Assembly: GCA_947565265.1 (NCBI GenBank)
Contig: CANOFK010000057.1
Span: 1-7,035, forward strand
Reading direction: 5' to 3'
Origin: an uncultured Clostridia bacterium
GTDB taxonomy: Bacteria; Bacillota; Clostridia; Oscillospirales; Acutalibacteraceae
DNA length: 7,035 bases
A program made the position numbers and the translations under genes. Numbering within the stretch: the stretch's first letter is position 1; every line of letters starts with the position of its first letter. The notes under the pieces are model-generated. The model saw nothing but the letters and a program-made list of their open reading frames with translations, did not search any database and had not been told where the DNA came from. This document shows, in pieces, positions 1 through 5,834 of this stretch.

Positions 1-10
1 GGTAAGGCAA

Positions 11-50
11 ATAGTGGTGGAAAGTGTGTACTAGCGGTGAAGAATGTGGA
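11..50 (+). promoter_or_regulatory. MraZ-box repeats (operator of the dcw operon)
   Basis: Four consecutive decamers can be read in register: ATAGTGGTGG (11-20), AAAGTGTGTA (21-30), CTAGCGGTGA (31-40) and a weak AGAATGTGGA (41-50). The first two fit the AAAGTGKNNG-type MraZ box closely, the third fits partly and the fourth is degenerate. A further GTGG lies at 56-59, 10 bp after the GTGG at 46-49. MraZ is known to bind short tandem repeats with helical-turn spacing upstream of its own gene, usually next to the promoter. Position (69 bp before the mraZ start) and period support this call. No convincing -35/-10 pair is visible in the first 118 bases; the promoter may lie before the window. Confidence 0.72.
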
Positions 51-101
51 GCCCGGTGGCAAATATCCCAGGCCCACCCCTGCCGCCCCAGCCACGGACA
101 C

Positions 102-110
102 GGAAAGGGG
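102..110 (+). promoter_or_regulatory. mraZ ribosome binding site
   Basis: The purine run GGAAAGGGG ends 8 bases before the ATG at 119. It supports that start over the in-frame ATG at 44, which lies inside the MraZ-box repeats and would add 25 Pro-rich residues foreign to the family. Confidence 0.7.
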
Positions 111-118
111 TCATCAGT

Positions 119-538
119 ATGCTGACGGGCGAATACCGGCACAACATGGACCCCAAAGGCCGTGTAACCATGCCCTCCAAGTTCCGGGAGGACCTGGGGG
201 ACCGTTTCTTCGTGTGCAAGGGGCTGGACGGCTGCCTCTTCGTGCTCTCCTGTGCCCAGTGGGCCAAGCTGGTGGAGAAGGTTTCCGCCATGCCCCTTTC
301 CCAGGGCAAAGGGATCCAGCGCTATTTCTTCTCCGGCGCGGCCGAGGTGGAAACGGACAAGCAGGGGCGTATCCTGATCCCCCAAAACCTCCGGGACCAC
401 GCGGGCCTGGACAAGGACGTTACGGTCATCGGCGCGGCGGTACGGGCTGAGATATGGGATACAGCCCGGTGGAACGACTACAACAGCAGCCAGACCGCCG
501 AGGAGATCGAAGAATCTATGAATTTGCTGGGGTTCTGA
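119..538 (+). CDS. mraZ: Transcriptional regulator MraZ
   Basis: MraZ is a DNA-binding regulator of the dcw operon, forming ring-shaped oligomers of double SpoVT/AbrB-like folds. The 139-residue product is normal in length (about 140-150). It begins MLTGEYRHNMDPKGR and shows both hallmark DxxxR motifs: D11-PKG-R15 in MDPKGRVTMPSKFR, and D80-KQG-R84 in TDKQGRILIPQNLR, one per half of the tandem fold. The ATG at 119 was chosen because it gives the canonical N-terminus and has a purine-rich ribosome site 8 bases upstream. It is the first gene of the cluster; its TGA is 7 bp before the rsmH start, so the two are very likely co-transcribed. The decamer repeats at 11-50 suggest autoregulation. Nothing is truncated or odd. 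Identity is certain; the direction of regulation (repression or activation) cannot be read from sequence and differs between bacteria. Confidence 0.97.
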   Translation: MLTGEYRHNMDPKGRVTMPSKFREDLGDRFFVCKGLDGCLFVLSCAQWAKLVEKVSAMPLSQGKGIQRYFFSGAAEVETDKQGRILIPQNLRDHAGLDKDVTVIGAAVRAEIWDTARWNDYNSSQTAEEIEESMNLLGF

Positions 539-545
539 GGCGCAT

Positions 546-1496
546 ATGGAATTTCAACACAAACCGGTACTTTTTCATGAAACCATCGCGGGCCTGGCCC
601 CCTGTCCGGGCGGGGACTATATTGACGGCACCGTAGGCGGCGGGGGGCATTCCCAGGCGATCCTGGAAGCCCTGTCCGGCCAGGGCAGGCTGCTGGCCAT
701 TGACCAGGACCCGGACGCCCTGGCGGCGGCCTCGGCCCGGCTGGCCGGCTTTGCCAATGTGGTATTCGCCCGGGGCAATTTCAGCCACATGGACAGGCTG
801 GCCCAGGAAAATGGCTTTACCCAGGTAAACGGCATCCTGCTGGATATCGGCGTGTCCTCCCACCAGTTGGATGACCCCCAACGGGGGTTTTCCTACCACC
901 ATGACGCGCCGCTGGATATGCGCATGAGCCAGCAAGGGCCCAGCGCGGCCGACCTGGTCAACAGTCTCTCCCAGCAGGCGTTGGCCAGCGTGATCGCCCG
1001 TTATGGGGAGGACAAAAGCGCCGGGCGCATCGCCCAGGGCATTTGCCGTGCACGGGAGGAAGGGCCTATCCGCACCACCGGGCAACTGGCAGAGATCATC
1101 AAGGGTTCGGTACCGGCCGCTGTGCGCCGGGCAGAGGGCCACCCGGCCCGCCGCACCTTCCAGGCGTTGCGCATTGCGGTAAATGGCGAGTTGGACTGCC
1201 TGCGCCAGGGCCTTACGGCGGCTTTCGGGCTGCTAAAGCCCGGCGGGCGGCTGGCGGTCATCACCTTCCATTCGCTGGAAGACCGCATTGTAAAACGCCA
1301 GATGCAGCAGTGGTGCCAGGGCTGTGTGTGCCCCAAGGATTTCCCCGTGTGCGTCTGCGGGCAAAAACCCCAGGGCAGGCTGGTCTACAAAAAGGGGCTT
1401 GCCCCTTCCGGGGAGGAAACCGCCCAAAACCCCAGGGCCCGAAGCGCCCGGCTGCGGGTGTTTGAGAAGGGGCAGGGTGAAGGCACAGGCCCGTAA
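546..1496 (+). CDS. rsmH: 16S rRNA (cytosine(1402)-N(4))-methyltransferase RsmH (MraW)
   Basis: RsmH is a cytoplasmic SAM-dependent enzyme that methylates N4 of C1402 in the 16S rRNA decoding centre. The product is 316 residues, typical for the family. Visible motifs in order: HKPVLFHETI (residues 5-14); the SAM-binding loop YIDGTVGGGGHS (25-36); LLAIDQDPDAL (49-59); GILLDIGVSSHQLDDPQRGFSY (96-117, with the family DxGxSSxQLD pattern); PLDMRMS (122-128); RTFQALRIAVNGEL (203-216); and GGRLAVITFHSLEDRIVK (233-250). A cysteine cluster (C257, C260, C262, C269, C271) sits near the C-terminus, followed by NPRARSARLRVFEK. The start is the ATG at 546; TGAGG (536-540), overlapping the mraZ stop, can serve as ribosome site, so translation is probably coupled to mraZ. 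The gene is intact. The cysteine-rich stretch, as I recall, is common in Firmicutes homologues; metal binding there is only inference. Confidence 0.97.
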   Translation: MEFQHKPVLFHETIAGLAPCPGGDYIDGTVGGGGHSQAILEALSGQGRLLAIDQDPDALAAASARLAGFANVVFARGNFSHMDRLAQENGFTQVNGILLDIGVSSHQLDDPQRGFSYHHDAPLDMRMSQQGPSAADLVNSLSQQALASVIARYGEDKSAGRIAQGICRAREEGPIRTTGQLAEIIKGSVPAAVRRAEGHPARRTFQALRIAVNGELDCLRQGLTAAFGLLKPGGRLAVITFHSLEDRIVKRQMQQWCQGCVCPKDFPVCVCGQKPQGRLVYKKGLAPSGEETAQNPRARSARLRVFEKGQGEGTGP

Positions 1497-1567
1497 CGGG
1501 CAGGGAACGGCTTTATCAGTCAGGTCAGGGAGGAAGGCTTACCGGGACAGGGATATCCGCGCGGGAT

Positions 1568-1582
1568 GGGGCCGGCGGCCCC
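1568..1582. repeat. GC-rich inverted repeat in rsmH-ftsL gap
   Basis: GGGGCC-GGC-GGCCCC is a perfect 6-bp stem with a 3-base loop, 72 bases after the rsmH stop. The sequence after it (TATCTATACC) is not a T-run, so it does not qualify as an intrinsic terminator. It may be an mRNA hairpin of unknown role, or a by-product of GC-rich composition. Confidence 0.4.
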
Positions 1583-1636
1583 TATCTATACCGCTTTACA
1601 TAACCAGCCAACAGTATTTGTTGCAGATATAGCCCA

Positions 1637-1677
1637 GGCCAATGGGGCCGGGGCCAAAAGCCGGCCAATCGGGCCGG
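1637..1677. repeat. 15-bp direct repeat pair upstream of ftsL
   Basis: GGCCAATGGGGCCGG (1637-1651) and GGCCAATCGGGCCGG (1663-1677) differ at one base and start 26 bp apart. Each copy is close to a palindrome around AAT. The second copy is the core of a perfect hairpin (1660-1678: GCCGGCC, loop AATCG, GGCCGGC) that ends directly against the ftsL ribosome site at 1679-1685. The copies are seen directly; any regulatory or structural role is inference. Confidence 0.6.
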
Positions 1678-1678
1678 C

Positions 1679-1685
1679 GGGGAGG
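1679..1685 (+). promoter_or_regulatory. ftsL ribosome binding site next to a hairpin
   Basis: GGGGAGG lies 7 bases before the ATG at 1693 and picks that start over the in-frame ATG at 1642, which falls inside the direct repeat. The site is unusual in abutting a perfect 7-bp GC stem (1660-1678), which leaves the ribosome site itself unpaired. Confidence 0.75.
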
Positions 1686-1692
1686 ACACACT

Positions 1693-2244
1693 ATGGCATA
1701 TCGGACAGAGGCCTATGATTTTTCGTATTTTGAGGAGCGGAATACCGCCCCGGAGTTAGAGCCTCAGGTGGTAGAGGAGCAGGCGGGCAATGTAGTCGAG
1801 TTGCCCGAACAACAGGGCAGTGTAGTCGAACTGCCCGAACAGCCGGGGGCCCAGCCGAAAAAGCAGGCGAAAGTCCGGCGCAACCCGCTGAAAATGGTGG
1901 CAGGTACGCTGTGTTTCATTACGCTGTTCGCCGCGGGCCTTACCGCGGTATTAAGCGAGGTGCAGCTAACCGAGCTGACCGAGAAGATCAACGAAACCCA
2001 GAACCTGCTGGACGAGGCGGAGAGCCTGGAGATCCAGCTAAATATGCAGGCCACCCAACGTATGACGGACGCCCAGGTAGAGGACTACGTGGAGCAGCAG
2101 TTGGGCATGGGCAAGGCAACCGGCTCCCAGGTGTTTTATAGGCACGTGGCCCAGCAGGACAAGGGCACGGTGGTGCAGGAGTTGGAGGATATGTCGGCCA
2201 TTGACCAATTTTTTGCGCAGATAAGAGCCTGGCTGGCAGGGTAA
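1693..2244 (+). CDS. ftsL: FtsL/DivIC-like cell division protein (septum formation initiator family)
   Basis: This 183-residue protein has the layout of FtsL-type divisome proteins. A cytoplasmic tail (residues 1-65) ends in a basic patch (KKQAKVRR, 56-63). One membrane segment follows (about 66-88, NPLKMVAGTLCFITLFAAGL...), then an extracytoplasmic helix likely to form a coiled coil (about 91-140: LTELTEKINETQNLLDEAESL and on). FtsL is known to pair with DivIC/FtsB and to scaffold and activate FtsW with its class B PBP. Assignment rests on topology and on its slot between rsmH and the PBP; sequence similarity in this family is weak, so a DivIC-like name is equally possible. The start at 1693 has GGGGAGG 7 bases upstream. 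The tail is long compared with B. subtilis FtsL (about 117 residues in all) and carries a tandem 10-residue repeat with VVELPEQ in each copy (residues 33-52). Confidence 0.8.
   Translation: MAYRTEAYDFSYFEERNTAPELEPQVVEEQAGNVVELPEQQGSVVELPEQPGAQPKKQAKVRRNPLKMVAGTLCFITLFAAGLTAVLSEVQLTELTEKINETQNLLDEAESLEIQLNMQATQRMTDAQVEDYVEQQLGMGKATGSQVFYRHVAQQDKGTVVQELEDMSAIDQFFAQIRAWLAG
1789..1848 (+). repeat. 30-bp tandem duplication inside ftsL
   Basis: Two adjacent in-frame 30-bp units (1789-1818 and 1819-1848) match at 24 of 30 positions by eye. They encode NVVELPEQQG and SVVELPEQPG in the acidic cytoplasmic tail. Three of the six differences are silent (gag/gaa, ttg/ctg, caa/cag), as is ggc/ggg, so the copies have diverged while keeping the VVELPEQ core. 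Confidence 0.85.
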
Positions 2245-2290
2245 TAAGCGGCCGCCGGCCGGAATAACAATAGAATGGCGGAGGAAAGGG

Positions 2291-2314
2291 GAGAGCCAAA
2301 GGGATTTGGCTCTC
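2291..2314 (+). other. Perfect 10-bp hairpin in ftsL-PBP gap
   Basis: GAGAGCCAAA (2291-2300), loop GGGA, TTTGGCTCTC (2305-2314) forms a perfect stem with a GNRA-type tetraloop. It is followed by GCTTTATAGG, which has only three consecutive T residues, so it is at best a weak intrinsic terminator. It lies 46 bases after the ftsL stop. It could be an attenuator, an mRNA-stabilising structure or an RNase processing site; the sequence does not decide. Confidence 0.65.
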
Positions 2315-2341
2315 GCTTTATAGGTGCAGGGGCAGCGGCCC

Positions 2342-2387
2342 CGGCCGCCAAAGGCCAAAGGCCCACAGCCTGCCGGCCAGTTTTTTT
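2342..2387 (+). terminator. Possible attenuator: GC-rich fold followed by a T7 run
   Basis: GGCCG (2343-2347) can pair with CGGCC (2374-2378), enclosing a small GGCC-AAA-GGCC hairpin (2353-2363). The structure ends two bases before TTTTTTT (2381-2387), which runs straight into the PBP ribosome site GGAGG (2388-2392). The stem is short (5 bp, with unpaired bases inside), so full termination is doubtful. Partial termination within the operon is possible. The T-run and the pairings are seen; the function is inference. Confidence 0.3.
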
Positions 2388-2392
2388 GGAGG
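2388..2392 (+). promoter_or_regulatory. PBP ribosome binding site
   Basis: GGAGG lies 9 bases before the ATG at 2402. It fixes the start there, rather than at upstream in-frame codons such as the GTG at 2324, which has no comparable site and would add 26 Pro/Gly-rich residues before the membrane anchor. Confidence 0.85.
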
Positions 2393-2401
2393 AAAAAGCG
2401 T

Positions 2402-4687
2402 ATGGCAAAAGGCACAACTGAAAGAATAAAGCAGAAGGCCATTGGGCTTACGGCCGTCCTGGTTATCCTGGGTTTCGGGGCGGCGGCCGTCAGCCTGTTC
2501 CATTGGCAGATCCTGCGGGGGGAGGAGATGAGCGCCAAGGCGGTAGAACAAAGCCTGCGCAGCACCACCCTGCCCGCCATGCGGGGGACGATCTACGACG
2601 CCACCGGCACCAAGGTGCTGGCCCAAAGCGCCAGCGTGTGGACGGTGGTCTTAGAGCCGGTGTACCTGGCAGGGGACGAAAACCTCCGGCGCACTGTGGC
2701 CAACGGCCTGGCGGATATCCTGGAGATGGACGCGGCGGCCCTGTACGAAAAGACCGGCGACAAAAGCTCCTACTACACGGTCATCAAGCGGAAGATAGAA
2801 ACCGACGTGCGGGACAGGATCATCCAGTTCAAGAAGGACAACAAGATCGACAACGGTATCCGGCTCATCGACGACTACAAGCGCTACTACCCTTACGGCA
2901 CCGTGGCCTCCAATGTGCTGGGCTTTACCGGCAATGACAACAATGGGTTGGGCGGCCTGGAAATGTACTACGAGAGCGAGCTCTCCGGCAGCACCGGCCG
3001 GCTGATCGCCGCCAAAAACGGCTTTGGCACCGATATGCCCTTTGAGTACGAGCAGGTGGTGGATGCCACCAACGGCTATGACCTGGTGCTGACCATTGAC
3101 GAAACCGTGCAAAGCATCCTGGAAAAGTACCTGGCCGAGGGCATCGAGAAATTTAAGGTAAAAAACGGCGCCGTGGCCGTTATGATGGACGTGGACACCG
3201 GCGGCATCCTTGGGCTGGCCACCCGGCCCAACTTTGACCCCAACGACCCTATGACCATACTTGACGAAAGCCTGCTGAAAGAGATAGAGGCCATGCCCGA
3301 AGGGGAAGAGCGGACAGAGGCCAGAAACCTGGCCTTAAATACCCAGTGGCGCAACAAAGGCGTTTCCGATACCTACTACCCCGGCAGCGTGTACAAAATG
3401 TGCGTGGGCGCTATGGGTATTGAGGAGGGCGTAGTGCGGGAGGACAGCACCTACACCTGCTCCGGCGCGGAGAAAATAGAGGGCCGCGACGACCCCATCC
3501 ACTGCTGGAAACGGGCCGGCCATGGCACCGAAACCTTCCGGGAGGGCCTGTGCAACTCCTGCAACCCCTGGTTCATGCACATCGGCCGGGAGCTGGGGAT
3601 AGAAACCTTCTGTAAGTACCGCGAGTCCTTTGGGTTTACCAGCAAAACCGGCATTGACCTGCCCGGCGAGTCCTGGAGCATCTACCACCATGAGGACGAG
3701 ATGTCCCTTTCCGACCTGATGGTGGAGTCCTTTGGCCAGAACTTCAGTATCACCCCCATCCAGATGATCACCGCCTGCGCGGCCGTGGCCAACGGGGGCT
3801 ACCTGGTGCAGCCCCATGTGGTGGACCGGATCGTGGACGGCGACGGCAACATAGTAAAAAGCGCCGACACCAGCTACCGCCGGCAGGTGATCTCCGAAAA
3901 CACCTCCGCCATCATCGCTGATACCCTCAAGCAGAACGCCGCCTCCGGCACGGCCCGGGGCGGGTATGTGTCCGGCTACCGCATCTGCGGCAAAACCGGC
4001 ACCTCCGAGAAGATCGCCAAATACTGGGAGGACCCTACCAAGCCCATGGAGTACATTGCCTCTTACTGCGGTTTCGCCCCGGCGGAGGACCCCAAATATG
4101 CCCTCCTGGTATTTTTCGATGAGCCCGGCGGCGACGACCCTCAAAGCAACCCCACCGGCGGCAACGCGGTGGCCGGCCCCATCTTCTCCGCCATTATGCA
4201 GGAGATCCTCCCCTACCTAGGGGTAGACGTCCAGTACACCGAGGACGAGTACAGCCAGATGGACATGGTTTCCCCCGCGGTGGTGGGCATGACCATCGGC
4301 GAGGCCCAGGAGAAACTGGATGAACTGGGCCTGTACTTCAGCGTAGTGGGCGATGGGGAAGACTGGGACAACAAAGTGGTCGAGCAGATCCCCGCCAGCG
4401 GCTCCACGGTACCCAAGGGCGGCAAGGTGGTGCTGTACACCACCGGCTACAGCAATGACGAGGCCTTTGTCGAGGTACCCGACTTCTTTGGGATGGATAT
4501 GGTCAACGCCAGCTACCTGGCAGAGGTCAACGGCCTGCAAATCAGCGTAAACGGCAGCCGGGATGCAGGCACCGTGGTCATGATGCAGGCCATCCCGGCA
4601 GGGGATAAGGTCAAAAAGGGCTCGGTCATCACCCTGACCTTTGCGGAGGACCTGAACACGGAAACCTATGTGCACGTCACCGAGTAG
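2402..4687 (+). CDS. ftsI: Class B penicillin-binding protein, FtsI/PbpB/SpoVD type, with two PASTA domains
   Basis: This 761-residue D,D-transpeptidase crosslinks septal peptidoglycan and is expected to work with FtsW. Domains in order: short cytoplasmic N-terminus; membrane anchor (about 12-34, AIGLTAVLVILGFGAAAV); PBP dimerisation/pedestal domain (about 55-225, starting at MRGTIYDATGTKVLA); transpeptidase domain (about 255-605); two PASTA domains (about 622-682, 689-748). The three active-site motifs are intact: S329-VYK332 in YYPGSVYK, S386-CN388 in CNSCNPWFMHIG, and K531-TG533 in CGKTGTSEK. The ATG at 2402 is supported by GGAGG 9 bases upstream. Two PASTA domains resemble B. subtilis PbpB (two) more than SpoVD (one), so a vegetative division role is favoured; but only one class B PBP lies here, so a sporulation role cannot be excluded and the symbol is provisional. 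It lies 157 bp after ftsL, behind candidate RNA hairpins, and 46 bp before mraY. Confidence 0.93.
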   Translation: MAKGTTERIKQKAIGLTAVLVILGFGAAAVSLFHWQILRGEEMSAKAVEQSLRSTTLPAMRGTIYDATGTKVLAQSASVWTVVLEPVYLAGDENLRRTVANGLADILEMDAAALYEKTGDKSSYYTVIKRKIETDVRDRIIQFKKDNKIDNGIRLIDDYKRYYPYGTVASNVLGFTGNDNNGLGGLEMYYESELSGSTGRLIAAKNGFGTDMPFEYEQVVDATNGYDLVLTIDETVQSILEKYLAEGIEKFKVKNGAVAVMMDVDTGGILGLATRPNFDPNDPMTILDESLLKEIEAMPEGEERTEARNLALNTQWRNKGVSDTYYPGSVYKMCVGAMGIEEGVVREDSTYTCSGAEKIEGRDDPIHCWKRAGHGTETFREGLCNSCNPWFMHIGRELGIETFCKYRESFGFTSKTGIDLPGESWSIYHHEDEMSLSDLMVESFGQNFSITPIQMITACAAVANGGYLVQPHVVDRIVDGDGNIVKSADTSYRRQVISENTSAIIADTLKQNAASGTARGGYVSGYRICGKTGTSEKIAKYWEDPTKPMEYIASYCGFAPAEDPKYALLVFFDEPGGDDPQSNPTGGNAVAGPIFSAIMQEILPYLGVDVQYTEDEYSQMDMVSPAVVGMTIGEAQEKLDELGLYFSVVGDGEDWDNKVVEQIPASGSTVPKGGKVVLYTTGYSNDEAFVEVPDFFGMDMVNASYLAEVNGLQISVNGSRDAGTVVMMQAIPAGDKVKKGSVITLTFAEDLNTETYVHVTE

Positions 4688-4733
4688 GCGTGCCAGATGA
4701 AAAAATATAGGGGCAAAGAGGAGAGGAACGCAA

Positions 4734-5735
4734 ATGAACAGCTTTTTATTTCTGTCAACGGCATTGGTAGGGTTTGGCGTCACGGCCCTGCTGGGGTTAT
4801 GGATGATCCCCTTCCTGCACAGGCTGAAGTTCGGCCAGACCATCCGGGAGATCGGCCCCAGTTGGCACAAGAATAAACAGGGTACCCCCACCATGGGCGG
4901 CATCATGTTCATCATCGGCATTGTGTTCGCGGTGCTGCTTTGCGTGCCCGTCTACTACAGCCGGGCCGGGTCAGAAACAGCCCTGATGATGGCCAAAGTC
5001 TTTGGGGGCCTAGGTATGGCAGTGGGCTACGGGGCCATCGGCTTTATGGATGACTACATCGGCATTGTCAAAAAGCGCAACCTGGGGCTGACAGAACGGC
5101 AAAAGCTGGTCCTACAGTTCCTGGTGGCCGGGGCCTACCTGTTCAGCCTCTACCTGGCCGGGGACGACACCGCAACCACCGTGCCCTTCATCGGCCGGGT
5201 GGACCTGGGGCCCTTCTACTACCCCCTGGCGGCCATCCTGCTGGTGGGCCTCACCAATGCCGTCAACTTTACCGACGGCATTGACGGCCTGGACTGCACT
5301 GTCAGTTTCTTTGTGTTTACCGCGCTGGCCCTGTGCGCCGGGGCCCTGTCCATGACCGGCCTCTCGGCCATGGCGGTAGGGTCCGCGGCGGCCTGCATCG
5401 GCTTTCTGGTGTGGAACTTCCACCCGGCCAAGGTCTTTATGGGGGATACCGGCTCGCTGTTTTTGGGGGGCATGGTAGGCGCCCTGGCCTTTGGGCTGGA
5501 TATGCCCATCCTCCTGCTGCCTTTGGGGGTCATCTACTGGATGGAGATCCTGTCCGTAGTCCTCCAGGTTGCCTACTTCAAGCGCACCCACGGCAAGCGC
5601 CTGTTCAAAATGTCCCCCATCCACCACCATTTTGAAATGTGCGGCTGGGGCGAGGTCAAAATCTGCACCGTATTCGGCCTGATCTCCCTGCTGGGTGGCG
5701 CCCTGGCCCTCCTGGCCGTCCTGTACGGCGTCTAG
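4734..5735 (+). CDS. mraY: Phospho-N-acetylmuramoyl-pentapeptide-transferase MraY
   Basis: MraY transfers phospho-MurNAc-pentapeptide from UDP to undecaprenyl phosphate, making lipid I on the inner face of the membrane. The 333-residue, roughly ten-helix product has all the family signatures: GQTIREIGPSWHKNKQGTPTMGG (residues 34-56); GFMDDYIGIVKKRNLGLTERQK (103-124) with the Asp pair D106-D107; NAVNFTDGIDGLD (175-187); FMGDTGSLFLGG (235-246) with the third key Asp, D238; and MSPIHHHFEMCGWGE (293-307) with the His triad H297-H299. The ATG at 4734 is preceded by AGGAGAGG (4719-4726), 7 bases away. It follows the PBP by 46 bp with no terminator between, so they are likely co-transcribed. In Bacillus-type clusters murE (and often murF) comes before mraY; here it follows the PBP directly. 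The gene is intact and typical in length. Confidence 0.97.
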   Translation: MNSFLFLSTALVGFGVTALLGLWMIPFLHRLKFGQTIREIGPSWHKNKQGTPTMGGIMFIIGIVFAVLLCVPVYYSRAGSETALMMAKVFGGLGMAVGYGAIGFMDDYIGIVKKRNLGLTERQKLVLQFLVAGAYLFSLYLAGDDTATTVPFIGRVDLGPFYYPLAAILLVGLTNAVNFTDGIDGLDCTVSFFVFTALALCAGALSMTGLSAMAVGSAAACIGFLVWNFHPAKVFMGDTGSLFLGGMVGALAFGLDMPILLLPLGVIYWMEILSVVLQVAYFKRTHGKRLFKMSPIHHHFEMCGWGEVKICTVFGLISLLGGALALLAVLYGV

Positions 5736-5818
5736 GGCGCAGGGTTTCCCGCCGGCTGGAAATAATTGGCTGCAAGAGGAAATCGCCCCGTCCTGTACAG
5801 AATAATACAGAAATAGAG

Positions 5819-5825
5819 AAAGGAG
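5819..5825 (+). promoter_or_regulatory. ftsW ribosome binding site
   Basis: AAAGGAG lies 9 bases before the ATG at 5835. It is a near-perfect Shine-Dalgarno sequence and decides in favour of the long N-terminal form of FtsW over the internal ATG at 5958, which has only a weak purine stretch upstream. Confidence 0.8.
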
Positions 5826-5834
5826 TGAGTGCCA

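Noticed and set aside
44..118. Longer MraZ form starting at the ATG at 44
   Set aside because: The extra 25 residues are encoded by the operator repeats and leader, are not part of the MraZ family, and lack a ribosome site at proper distance.
516..1142. Antisense open frame (208 codons) opposite rsmH
   Set aside because: Overlaps the conserved SAM-binding part of rsmH, has no recognisable motif, and is explained by GC-rich codon bias on the sense strand.
1595..1620. Possible internal promoter before ftsL (TTTACA at 1595-1600, TATTTG at 1615-1620)
   Set aside because: The spacer is only 14 bp and the -10 match is poor; no better -10 lies at 16-18 bp.
3335..4144. Long antisense open frame (269 codons) opposite the PBP gene
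   Set aside because: It lies wholly inside the transpeptidase domain of a clear gene, has no ribosome site or recognisable domain, and its Gly/Ala/Val/His-rich product is the usual antisense shadow of GC-rich coding DNA.
5794..5811. CTGTA...TACAG inverted repeat and AT-rich patch in the mraY-ftsW gap
   Set aside because: Only 5 bp arms with an 8-base loop, no T-run, and no -35 element at a suitable distance from AATAAT; likely just an AT-rich stretch before the ftsW ribosome site.
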